A DNA stretch of 64,000 nucleotides from Kudoa neothunni. Taxonomy: Eukaryota > Cnidaria. The translations under genes were made by a program, and so were the position numbers. Positions 25,690 through 37,318 of this stretch are shown piece after piece; position 1 is the first letter of the stretch, and each line of letters begins with the position of its first letter. The notes under the pieces are model-generated. The model was given only the letters and a program-made list of their open reading frames with translations. It was not told the origin of the DNA and ran no database searches. The stretch is taken from NCBI GenBank assembly GCA_964304625.1, contig OZ199838.1, positions 11,470,001 to 11,534,000 of the forward strand, given 5' to 3'.

Positions 25690-26593
25690 CGATTAAAATC
25701 GACATTAGTCGGCGAATTGTTAAAAAAGTTTCGACGTTTGTTTTCCGGGAAAATTCTGAATCCTTTGAAAAATTTGAAATGGGTAGTAACCAGAGAGAAC
25801 TTGATAGTTTTTCTGTTGAATAGATTGACACAGAGAAGGTGGAAAATGACTTTTCTTGTAAATATTGCAACGTGAAATTATCTCTACAACAAAATAGCGT
25901 TTACAAAAAAATAAAATCAAAGAAACATCTTTAAAGAGCGCTTCAAAACATTTCTCTGCCAGTTATTATTGTAGAGATAGAAAAAATTGAGCAAAATTTG
26001 GTTTCTGTTATTGTCGTCGACGTTCTTCCGCTGTAACTATTTGATATGAAATGTTTTTTGTAATTTGGTATGTTTAAACATACACGCATGCGTATTTATG
26101 AATCAACCAAAATAAACCTCGAAAATTATGATCCCTACTTATAAAAATTCATTCTAGTATTACTTTAATAATATGTTTTTAATTGACTACTTCTTAAGTT
26201 TTGGAAATTTAAGATTTCACAAATTGAAGCGATTTGTTGGCCTTTTTTTTGTTCACAAAAAACCAACGGCTCAAATTTTTATCGACTCCAATCGGCAAAT
26301 GCCGATTGTTAAAGATGTAAATAATTTTGTTTACTGGTAAATGTTTATTTATTCGTGACTTGAGTCACAACAACTTAATATACATTGTGTTTTATATTCT
26401 CATGGCGTAAAAAAGATTTTCTCAAATGATGTCACCTATTCGATTTGAAATGAATTAATTTAAAATAAATTTTTTTTATTCTATTTGTGTTCTAATTTTA
26501 TTATAAAAAGTTATTTTTGGATGTTCGACCCCTTGCTTGTCTTAACATATTATCTCCATGCGGCCCGCGGATAAAAAGTTTTCCCACCCCTAG
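25690..26593 (+). mobile_element. hAT-like relic
   Basis: A plus-strand relic near 25830-25935 reads KVENDFSCKYCNVKLSLQQN followed by a Lys-rich KKIKSKKHL, like the C-x2-C zinc finger at the start of hAT transposases. At 26551-26593 the plus strand carries GCGGCCCGCGGATAAAAAG and then TTTTCCCACCCCTA. Its complement TAGGGGTGGGAAAAC resembles the CAGGGGTGGGCAAAC terminus common in hAT elements. The left terminus and most of the transposase are unrecognisable, so boundaries are approximate and the two parts may not belong together. Confidence 0.4.
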
Positions 26594-26770
26594 ATTAGTT
26601 TATAAAAATAAGGTGCATTCATTCAAAGGTAATTTTTCGATTAAGGTTAACCTAAGAATCGTACTGAAGAGATGTAAAACATAATAAAAACCAATAATTT
26701 AAGAATGAAAAATTAAGGGAACATAGGTTGTGTGTTAACAAAAAAATATTCATTTTCACCGTAACAGATG

Positions 26771-28423
26771 TTAATTATGGAAGCGGTTGTTGGATGAGTT
26801 TCGATACAATTCTTGAAAATTTGTTAACCTATCGTAAACTTCTACCAATCCTTCTTTAGTGTCAACTTTTAGGGAGACATTGTAATGAGAATTTTCCTAA
26901 ATTATCACATCAATTAGAGCAATTGCCATCAACCTCACCTGAGATAATATAATGACATGTAGGATTCTGTTTCTGATGAGGAATCCCAAATAATTCGACA
27001 AGACATCTTTAGGATAGTTGACCATAGAAAAAGAACCAATTACAGATTGGGCAGGGATAGTGAACACACTCTCAACAATTTCCTTGTTGGGTATCAAAAC
27101 ACACCCCAGTTGTACACATTTAAACCAGCCATAATCCAAAAAATACATCTAAATATAATATTAAGTTAAATCAATTTCCATACATACCATATTTTTTTGT
27201 CTATCCACACAAACAGCTCTGAAAAAGTGTTTATTAATTTTCACAATAGCGGGGTTGTTTTCTACAAAGTGATCCACCGCATCAATAGTATCATTAGAAT
27301 TTATATTTTTGGCATAGAACCAATATTTTTTCAACACATGCTCAATGAAACCAAGTCTATTGGGATATATTTGTAAACAAAATGAATTCACATCATGGAT
27401 GCCACATAATTTGGCGGTGAAATTCTGCCGATAATCGAAATGATAGAATCTACAATTGGATTTTGACACAATTTTAAAAGGTTTCAACGTTGTTCCGTGA
27501 TCAAGGTAGCAAAAAAATGAATAATAATCGCACATATCTACGGTGGAACGAAACCCGAAAGTTTTGATGGGTATATCATGTTCAAATTTAACACGATACA
27601 ATTCATTCACGCAATACAATTCCAATTCTTGGTGCTCCTCAAACAGGCTGTTTAATTTGTGCATGAGATCATCATCCATTCGTACAATAAAAAAATTCAC
27701 GACACCAGGACTGTATTGCTGATAAAGTTTCTCCATCGAATGATAATAATTACAATCGCTAGGCGTTAAATATTCCGTAGATATTGTTTTTAAAAAATAA
27801 ATATTTTTCGAAGAAAAGTCAACATTAAGACCGGGGAACGACTTATTAATCAGATGTTTCAACTCGGGGAATGTTATCAACTCTAGATCCATTGTACTAT
27901 TGATAAATCGTTTATAAAGTGGTAGATTGGTTAGCTGAGAACGATTGGTCTCAATATGTTTGGATACAGCGTTTAAAAGACGATCTTGTATCGATCTTTC
28001 AATAAAGGCGGTCTTCAACCTAGTTAGTTGTTGTTTGTTTGCTCCTGTCAATCCACCTACATTATCACCACCTTTCTGCTCCCGTATTAATCCAAGTATG
28101 TTTTTGGTGTGTGGATTGACGAAATTTTCGCGGTATGTAATTAACGATTGGGTTCCATCCCAGACCGGCTTAAAAATATCATTCCAGTCTTTGATCAGCG
28201 CATCCACAGTAGAGTATCCTAACTGAGCGTACGGCACAAATTGCCCCGTGACCTCCACATAATCACAACACAATTTTTGTTGTGTAATTGGTGCGGTTAT
28301 TGAGGCCAACAATGATTTGAACGTTCGTTTCACCTATAGTATCATTACATTAGAACCACACACTTTCAAAATGCACCAGTATACATCGTCAACAATCATT
28401 TTATCCGTATCGACAGTAGACAT
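26771..28423 (-). CDS. LOTUS and Tudor domain protein (TDRD5/TDRD7/Tejas-like)
   Basis: Four minus-strand exons (28423-28385, 28333-27188, 27148-26939 and a final exon to 26771) give about 506 residues. The N-terminus holds a LOTUS domain: KRTFKSLLASITAPITQQKL, the YVEVTGQFVPYAQLGYSTVD core, then ALIKDW. A second LOTUS-like helical region may run from LNAVSKHIETNRSQLTNLPL to FPGLNVDF. The C-terminal part is a Tudor domain with an extended SN-like shell: HFFRAVCVDRQKNMMYFLDY followed by GWFKCVQ, IPAQSVIGSF and SHYNVSLKVD. LOTUS domains bind the Vasa helicase, and Tudor domains read methyl-arginine on Piwi proteins, so a germline RNP-granule or piRNA role is likely. The start MSTVDTDKMIVDD lies in a 39-nt first exon. 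It faces the acyltransferase-like gene across a 406-bp promoter region. Confidence 0.82.
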
Positions 28424-28829
28424 AATACTACTAACGTGTTGCTACCTCAAGCTGCTACACAAATCTCATCCGTTGCCTTGACACGTGGTTGAGAAATTTA
28501 TTAATTCATTTCATTAAAAAATTAAAAAAATATTTTTAAATGATTTAAATATTCTAATATGTTAACGAAAAATTTTAGTATGCGGTAAATTTAATGAGAC
28601 TTAGATTTTTAAATCTATCTTTAATATTTGTGCGCATGCGCAGATCAAAAATTAAAGCCAGGTTTCGAGTGAAAACCCACATATGAATGCTTCTCCATGA
28701 GGTTCTATAAAGAAATAAGCTCAGTAAACCGATTTTTTAAGTGTGAGTGCTTTCTGTTTGAAAATAATTACTACATGCTATTTCTCATTTGATACACATG
28801 TTGGTTGTTAAAAAAATTTTTATACATAA
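28424..28829. promoter_or_regulatory. Divergent promoter region with perfect TGCGCATGCGCA palindrome
   Basis: The 406 bp between two divergent start codons contain the 12-bp palindrome TGCGCATGCGCA at 28631-28642, roughly midway. It fits the vertebrate NRF-1 consensus exactly. Its central position suggests it serves both genes. Confidence 0.55.
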
Positions 28830-31113
28830 ATGACTTCATTTTATATAGTTAGGGGTTTATTCGTGAGAAATTTTATGAAATCAAATAAAGAAAATGAAAT
28901 TTTTGAGGAAGAACGATCTCTTCACAATTGTATTATACCCTCGACATGGTTTGATTGTTACAGTGTTAATATGGAGAAAACAGAAATTGAACATTTAATC
29001 AAAAAATTACGCGAAGAAACCACTTGGTTTTATGGCAAGAAATTGGCCAACTCAATAGACTCTTTATTGTACGATTTTCAAATGGATCCCAACGTACAAA
29101 AACTCAATGAGATATACAATAAATTTTATGTTGAATTGGGATCGGAAAAATTAATGCGTATAGCACGAGAACATCGGTATTTGTGCAGTGGCGAGTCGTC
29201 AATATTTCATACGTCGGTGTTAGGTTTACGTCCGAATGGCCATGTGAATTCTCATTACCAACCTACTCAAGTGAGTTTTTTTTATTTTTAATATTTATAG
29301 AAAAACTTTGGTATATAGGTGGAACGAGCTGCCTCAATTATTGTCACAATGCTTAAGATGAAATTCAGTCTCGAAGACAACACCCTTTTTCCAACACTCC
29401 ACACCAATCAAATCCATCCCAAACAAGAACGAGCCAATCTATACATGATGAAATATGCCACATTCCCACACGCACTACGATACATCCAGTTTAGACAGAG
29501 ATATCGAATGTTTTTTATGACCAACAACTATTTGGATATGTATTCGAGGAGCTTTGTTCCGGTGAACCAATCTCACCCTGGCCGTCCTAAAGATGGAAAT
29601 TCAAACCAAAACAAAACTTTCGAATATAATACCATAAAACAATATGGTGATTCGAGACATGTTTGTGTAATTTCGAGAGGCACAATTTACAAATTTGATG
29701 TGGTGGGAATGGAGAAAAAATCATTGTTCAAAAGCTCGCCCAAAGAGAAAGTTTATTGTTTTAACAAAATCGCCAAAACGTTACACTCTATAAAAATCGA
29801 TTCTGAAAATAAATACAAAAATCGTGTAAATAATCTTGGCAATCTGAACACTAATCCAAACCAAGGGAAAGACGACTTCAATTATGATGCAGTTGGTATC
29901 GGTGCACTTACCTCATTACCTAGGGAGGAGTGGGGGCAGATTAGGAACCATCTTCAAAATTTATCAGATGCTAACCGAAAAAATCTACATGATATCGAAT
30001 CTGCTGTGTGTGTCATGTGTTTGGATGATTCTTATAAACCTCATGTGAAATCGCTGGGTTTTCTAATGGAAAGCTCCTCCGATGTTACACACAATGCCAA
30101 ATATTATCTTTGTGGGAATAGTGAAAATCGATGGTTCGACAAATCCACCCAAATTGTTATCAATAACCAATCCAACGCTGCTGTACTTAATAATTTGGCA
30201 TGTTGTGATGTAGCACCAGCCAGTAGATTGATTAGTGAGGTGTTACTTGGGGAGAAATTCTCACCGTACAAATACCAATCCAACAATCCCACATATCCGT
30301 TGGAATTCTCCCCACTCAATTGGACCACCGACAACTTCACCAACAACCAAATTCAACACGCGTCCACTTATGCTCAATTCATTGGTGGTTCAATTGTGGA
30401 AAGCCGCAGTCAAATCAGACTGCCCTTCTATGCCAACTACAGTATGAACTATTTGTTGACTAGGTTTCTATTGGTTAAAATATTGGTATGTTATGTTTTT
30501 GTTTAAGGGTTAAATGGTTGAGTGTTTGTTGTAGGGATATTCCATGAGAAAATTCAAAAAACCAATTAGAACCGGGTTTGGCGTGTATCGTTTTTGTAAT
30601 GATGCCTATTTTGATATTGCATCGTTGATCAACAAACCCATTTATGATGAACTAACTAAACGGGATGGAATGTATAGCTGCCAATCGGATAGCTACCCAC
30701 TGATGAATCTCCTAGGGGATAGAATATTTGAATCATTTTCGGGTAGGTGATAGTATTTGTTGTTGTGTGCTGAATACAAGAATAAATCTATTTTAGAAAC
30801 TTATCAAGTCTCGTTTTTTGATGCACTTATCTACATGGCCAAATTAAACAACGTTGAAATCCTTCATTTTAACGATCCTCTCTTTCAAAACCACATCCTT
30901 CATTATGATCTATATTTTGGAAGTGTGATGAACAAATTTGTCGATTTTGCTTCAGTCCTACCTCCTAACAAAGAATCCATCGTTTTTTCATTTCAAGCTG
31001 ACAATCCCACCAGATATCAAATTCTCTCCTATAATATTAGCGCTGGAAAAGAAAGGGCTAACCATGTGAATCATTACGAATTGATAAAATTCATTGAAAC
31101 CCCATTCAATTAA
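28830..31113 (+). CDS. Carnitine/choline acyltransferase-fold protein, catalytic His absent
   Basis: Four exons give about 720 residues, close to CPT length. Family landmarks occur in order: AASIIVTMLKMKFSLEDNTL, KQYGDSRHVCVISRGTIYKF (family HIVVYHRGRYFK region), EEWGQIRNHLQNL, the hallmark NRWFDKSTQIVI (near 30129), PFYANYSMNYLL (family DAFIQLALQLAYYR region), RDGMYSCQSDSYPLMNLL (family GRTETVRSCTTES region) and a C-terminal SFFDALIYMAKLNNVEILHF. In active enzymes the catalytic His is 18 residues after RWFDK in an E-H-S/A/T motif. Here a gapless count gives N-L at that place (VLNNLACCD). The STS motif of the acyl-transfer site reads YFG in HYDLYFGS. All frames are open and the introns normal, so it looks like a conserved but non-catalytic homologue. 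A hydrophobic outer-membrane anchor like CPT1 is not evident. Confidence 0.8.
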
Positions 31114-33978
31114 CTCTCCTGATTTCTTACTAATCGAGGGCCAAGCTTCAATTTCAATACAGTGCTAGTTTTATCCCAGCTCTCTTTATAAAACAATATG
31201 GAAGAAATTGTATTTTTAACTTACTTATAAATCATTAATTTTTCTTTTTAATTTTTTTCACATTCTATTTTCCTCTCTTGATTTTTTTTACTGTGAAGAG
31301 GTGTTTACTTAGCTAATTTCACTTAAGTTTTTTTATATACCAGTAATACATTTTTTAAACTGAAATAGCTTTTATCTCGATAACGCTGACCTAATACTAA
31401 GAGAACTAATCAACATATTTCTTCGGAGGATAGAAATTAAAGTTGATAACCACTTTTGCATAATACCATAAAGGCAGGAGGTAATTGACTAAAACCAGTC
31501 GTTTAACCACTTTTACGTAGTTTAGCACACGTACAAATTTTATATATCGTCCTTTGGATATAATTTAGACAACAAACATCACAATTAACAAAATCTATAT
31601 AGAAAATATGTTTTTATCGCTTTTCAGTACTAAACACTTTATTTAAAATTCGGGATCTCAAATAATGTTACTATTTGTTATTACACCACTTATTCCTTAA
31701 TTACATAATACATAATGTATTGAAAATCTTAATTTTATGCAGCGTGGTTTGTGGATTAAAAAAAGCTGTCATTAATTAAGAGATAAACAGAAAAATATTC
31801 TGATCGTAATTGTTTGAGATTTCCAGCTACAAATTATAATTTAATTAATAGAGGTAGTCCCTTCATAAAAATTCATTTCCTTTATATTATATATTTATAT
31901 ATTAAGAAACTAACCATTGGTTAATTGTTGAAATTAACTTATTTCTACACCTTTTCGTTGTCTTATGTATATGTAGAACATAATTTTCTTGAACCACTTA
32001 CATCAATTTCGGTTATAAAGGTGTCGTCCCAGAAAACAGATTTTCATAAGTTAAATTTATTAGATAGTTTTAACCTATATTCAAAATTCCTACATGATTC
32101 TTTCTGGTGTTTAAAATTTCCATTACATATATTAATCTACGGCATGTTAAAACATTGCAGCAAATTGGAAATTTTCGCCCCCTCGCAAGGTAAGATTATT
32201 GTATTACATTATATATTAATAATTATATGGTTATGTTTCTACGTAATTTTTTTAGCCATTAAGAATAAAAAAACCAATGAATAAACAATACCAACTCAAA
32301 ATACTACGTTAAACTGGTTAATCACATGATTTTTATTTGAAATATTTTCTAATTTATTTTAATTTAAATTCATTTAAACTTCATAAAATGGTTTAAGGTA
32401 AAACCATAAGCAATGTTCATTTTATGTTTATGAGGTATGTAGAGTTTTTAGAAAAGTGTGTGGGATTAGTTATTGTATTCAATAATTTTAATTTATTCAG
32501 CCAGTCTTTAGAATTCAAAAATAAAATTAACCGGGAAATACCCTTGAAAAATTATATAGGTAGCGATATTTTAGTTTTAACATACAAATTTATATTCTTT
32601 CATTAAAAAATCTTTCTTTTTATCGCAGTTAACATAGTCTGAACAAATATACAAATAAAGTTTAGGTAAAAGTTTAAAATACCTTTTTTATCTCAATAAA
32701 CTTGAGAAATTGCACATAATCTAAGTTTGAATGTATTAGTGTTAATTCAATAATTCATTTTTAGTGAAGAATAAATTCTCCTTTTAGTTAATTAAGCGTT
32801 GGATTATGGGTTTTAATAAATTCTATTACATTTACGAATTTGCAATCACTAAATTTAAGGTGCTTAGATCGTCTAATGCCGAATTTCGTACCTGTTAAAT
32901 CAAACATAAAAAACTTAGAAGAATCATCGTTAAAATAATTGGTATCTTTAATCTCATTTGAGCGCGTTTCAGTTGTTCTACTCTGTAGCATACGGCAATT
33001 GCAAGTTTTTCTTGAACTACTGTCTAAGCAACTTTTGAGGAGAAATATCCAAAAGGGCGATTTCTTAAAATAAAGTCACAGTTCACTAAAAGTCGAATCT
33101 AAAACAGCAAGCTTATCTCTAATAAATAAATATATTATTTTGCTTTAGGGTAAATGATAATAAAAATCCTCAAGATAAGTGCGCCCTGGTCAATTGTTTT
33201 GTGATAAGCATACTTTGTGTTGGTATTATTTATCTTCATAAAAAATTTTAACTAATTAATAAGAAAATTTTTACGAAATGTTTTTAAAGTATTTAAATGG
33301 TTATGTTTATTAATTTTAGACGGTAATTTATTTCATTTTAGTCTTCCTTGAGAATTGATCAAGTGTTATTAAATGCATATGTTTCGATTTAACTAAGCAA
33401 AGTGAGTTGTTATAATTTATTTTCCACGAAAATCATCCAACTAACTTGGAAAATCTCTTAGGAATCCATTACGAATCAAAAAGTGATTTATTCTATTAAT
33501 AAAATAATGGGAATTTTTGGCCCAAAATAGTTCTGAGTTAAAGGATTCTACCTTCTTTAGGCGTTGAATTGAATTCTGATAATAAATTTTTTGGCTTTAT
33601 TTAGTGAATAAGATATAGGTATTATAAACGTAGGAGAGCAAGAAATTAATATAATAAATATAAATAAATTTCTAGTATTGTTTGTTCGGTAAAACTTTAT
33701 AAATATTATGTAGAATTGAATAATCCCTACAAATACTAAATATATTAAGAAAATAATTTAGCTGCTTGCTGATTTGAAAATATTATAAAGTCGTTATCTT
33801 CAACACGTTACATCACTCGGTTATATGATTATCAATGTCAATTGCAAGTAAAATAATCATATGTTGTATTAATTTTGTCTACCTAATATATATAAAAAAC
33901 ATCAAAATCAAACATATTGTGATAAGAAGAAATAATATTGGGGTAACAACGCATGGGTCCATGGAGAATATATTAAAA
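31114..33978. other. AT-rich intergenic sequence
   Basis: Almost 2.9 kb without a convincing gene. The longest frame (31925-32284, + strand) is rich in Leu, Ile, Lys and Asn and lacks splice context or motifs; I regard it as chance. No repeat termini were seen. Confidence 0.4.
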
Positions 33979-35001
33979 CTAGTTTTGAACGTAGAATGGT
34001 TTGATCGCATATGACATTAAACATCCAACAAATAGGAAAGCAACTCCAACCCAACCATAGAGAAGGCCAGAACCAGGAATCATCGATTTATATTTTGGAT
34101 CGAAGAGAGTGGCGGTTGCGTAGTTCATTACAGAAAATATGATAATGGCAAGAATTGCTTAATTAAAATTTATTATCAATGTGTAAGTTTTGGAGCATTT
34201 CCATTTACTTCCTATTCCAATAAATACTGTTGAAATGAAAAATAGTATAGGGGCCAGTTTTGCAAACAAACACATTATAATACCAATCACCATAAACACA
34301 GCTGCAACGAAGCTCACAATTATAAGGGAGGATGACGTTTCAAGATCACGAGAAACTAAAAGGGATCATGCTTATTGTAGATAACTTTGATTGAAAATGA
34401 TATTTAGTGGATAATAGTTAAAATTATACGATGTAAGGCCTTCAAAACATCAACACTCAGCAAAATATCAGTCATGGCCACTAGAAATGTATTATCAACA
34501 TCAATACAACTACATCATTACGTATATTTGCACATGTTAAATTGACTAAAATCAAATTATACTGCAATTATTAAAACATGAAAAAAGCACTATCGTATTC
34601 GCCGTGTGGTTTTTCGCAGTCATAGTCCAATAAAAAGGTGGTATTTCCCAGTAAGAATCCGGTGTATCCTATTGTTTTTGGTTGCAGATTTAGTCTAGTT
34701 GTGCATATATTAGAAAATATTACTTGCGTCAATTAATCGTAGCTCGATGAAACATTTGGTTCTATTCATTTCGCCTACCGGTGTGACGCAACCTGCATAC
34801 ATTCCTGTCGAGAAGATGGTGTTATTTAACGTTTCTGGTGATGTCACTCCCATGTTTTGGCTGACACAAGCGATCACATAAAGTACAAAACCGACAAAGT
34901 TCAGAACAACGCAAAAAGAAAATAAAGTGACCGCTACTTTCTAAATTCATAGAATTTATCAAAATTTTCTCTAATAATCTATTAGTTAAAGATTTTACCA
35001 T
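33979..35001 (-). CDS. Four-transmembrane claudin/PMP22-like protein
   Basis: A minus-strand gene model of about six exons. Exon 1 contributes only the ATG (35001) and splices to KVAVTLFSFCVVLNFVGFVL (TM1). An extracellular loop with two cysteines (FSTGMYAGCVTPVGEMNRTK, then CFIELRLIDA) follows. After less certain exons near 34640 (TIGYTGFLLGNTTFLLDYDC) and 34460-34480 (TDILLSVDVLK) come TM2 (SLIIVSFVAAVFMVIGIIMC), TM3 (LAPILFFISTVFIGIGTILA and IIIFSVMN) and TM4 (GLLYGWVGVAFLFVGCLMSY). The tail is AIKPFYVQN. The layout of one paired-Cys loop and four spans is that of the claudin/PMP22/Clc-like superfamily. The W-GLW signature of classical claudins is not seen. Role in junctions or as a channel accessory is inferred. 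Confidence 0.65.
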
Positions 35002-36012
35002 TTTCTCTCCAATACAACAGAACGAACAACTCTAACCCGAATATATTTTGTAGCTGATCAAGAATTTGTATCGGAATTTGAATCGTTTAAATAAGTGCAT
35101 TTATCACAATTAAAACATTTTCATGTAATCAATGCCTAAACTATTATATTAGTTTATTCTAACTATTATTGCACTTTGTTTAATCAATACCACAATGCAA
35201 AAATTATTTCTGTTGGTCAAACAACTGTTGTCTTGTGTGGAACAGATATTTTACTTTTCAACTGTAAACCTTGTCTAACTGGACCAAACTCCAAAAATCT
35301 GATCTTATCAGTTTCTGCATCTTCTTCTAAAGTTTCAGTGTATTGTAAAAATTGTTATTTTATCGAAAAAAACAATTTATAATGGTCCATTAAGAAAATC
35401 CCTTGGGAGCACTTACGGTTTATATAAAACCAATATGTTAATAGAATTTGGATATATTTAAAAATTGAATAATTCAATCACTCACCAGATATTTATGAAA
35501 CAATCCATTTAATGGTCAACATTTTCTATCAGAAAGAAGTTTAAGAAGATTTTTCGGGTACAGTAATCCTATTTTACTCTTAGATTTTACCATTAAAGAT
35601 ATTGTAAGTTTAAACAATTTCTACTACTTTTACCCTTAAAAAAATTAGAATATTTGTTCATTACTATAAATAAACAAATACCAATTTCCATTTATTCTAT
35701 TATTATTATTATTATTGTTATTGGAAAATATATTGAATCAATGAGTGTAATTGACCACTTTTTAATAATATATTCAAAAAAGTCGCGATAACAACGTATT
35801 TCATGTTACGGTGTACAAAAAATTATATTTTGTTTTCTTTTTAATTTGTTTGTTTGTTTATACAATATACTATTTCATGGTGAAAATTCCGAAAGTGATA
35901 TAATTCTGCGTCTACCCAAATTCAAATAAAACGATAGTTTATTTAAAATCAATTTGCATTTTACTCATAACGTGATTACTAATGCTCAGGAATTTGTCCA
36001 ATTTATTAGACA
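35002..36012. other. Intergenic sequence
   Basis: AT-rich, with a short ATT/TTA run at about 35698-35720. Open frames here are short and show no motif. It ends at the TA preceding a Tigger element. Confidence 0.4.
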
Positions 36013-37261
36013 TACAGTGAGTTCTCGATATTGCACACTAAATCGGGACCTGAGCTTTTATTGCCTAATATCCATGTGTCGCGCATGCGCAAGTAGAATA
36101 AATTTTTTATTTTTTAACGAAAAAATGATCTACCTTGTTTGTATTATTAAATTAAAGATGTGAAAGGCATCTATCTAATGACATATGAACTTCTCTTTAT
36201 CTTTCGCGAATTTTAGACCAAGAGTTTTCAAAATATCACGAAGATAGTTGAAGACATCTAACCATTTTTTTTAATTGTTAATATTTAACAGAAAATTCAT
36301 AAATTCATTTAAAACAAGGGGTATCTTTAAATTTAACAATGACGCTATGTGGAAATTTTATCTCTATAAATTAAGCACTCTATAATTCTATTACATGTTT
36401 TTTGATTGTTCCATTTCCTTTTAATTCAACTCCTTTGTATCATATGTTTGTTGAGCGCATTGATCTTAGGAAAGGGCGATCTAACCGATATTTAATATGT
36501 TTCCTTTTTCATATCTACGGTTTAACTAATAAATGTTATTACCTAATCATTAACAATATTATCATATACTTCCCCCCTCTCCGCGAAGAGTGTATTTTTA
36601 AAAGACAGCGAATCTTAAAATGTTTAAGGAAACCTTCTGTTCCACTTAAACCAGTGATTTAAGATCATCAGCAAAGAGTTTTGCCCTCTCAGTGATAAAA
36701 ACTAGAATATTTGTTTTTTTGGTGATCTGATACAATTCGGTCATATAACGCAATTTGAAGTTGGATGTATTTTTTATTTATAATTCCTTTACTGAGAGAA
36801 ATAACATTGGCGTTCATTATATCAGATTTATTAGATAAAAATTTTTTCAGAGAAGAATAACTAATTTGAATTTGAATAAAATTCACAATAACAGAATTCA
36901 TGATATTCTCTGGTGCTATAGAATAATCTTTTGGCATTTAAGATTGAGGTAATTGGATCATATTATTGAATAGTTCCAATTTTTTATCATAATTTATTTC
37001 ATCTTTCACAATACCGAACGTTCGAATGTGTACTTTAGTGGATTAGTCGGATTAAAATTTGAAGAAACCATTGCCCAATAGCAAGAACCTGACCCTGATT
37101 TTTACAAAAAATACATTTTTTTAATGTTATTTCGTATTGTTGGGTATAACGCTAGAGTAGAAGACTATATGCATCGAAAAGGTTACAATGTTAGTAACAG
37201 AAATTTGAAAAAAATGTAGACTACCCTATATCGAACCGCGCAATATCGAGACCTTACTCTA
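36013..37261 (-). mobile_element. Internally deleted Tigger/pogo element with TA duplication
   Basis: The element runs 36015-37259 (1,245 bp) between TA dinucleotides. Its left end CAGTGAGTTCTCGATATTGC pairs with the right end, reversed as GAGTAAGGTCTCGATATTGC. On the minus strand, 36937 downward, a relic encodes IINKKYIQLQIALYDRIV, then RAKLFADDLKSLV and LSGTEGFLKHFKIRCLLKI, which follow the CENP-B-type HTH and its S-x-GWL-x-RFK helix. The catalytic DDE half is missing, so it is non-autonomous. A GCGCATGCGC palindrome lies at 36081-36090, about 66 bp inside the left terminus. Confidence 0.8.
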
Positions 37262-37318
37262 TATTTTTTTATGATACTCCTTGTGATTATACACAACTAT
37301 AGTTACTACGCTCTATAG

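Noticed and set aside
31925-32284. 119-codon plus-strand open frame
   Set aside because: Composition is Leu/Ile/Lys/Asn-rich as expected by chance in AT-rich DNA; it lacks splice signals, family motifs and neighbouring exons.
32788-32991. Minus-strand 67-codon frame
   Set aside because: Isolated, no motif or splice partner, within an AT-rich intergenic stretch.
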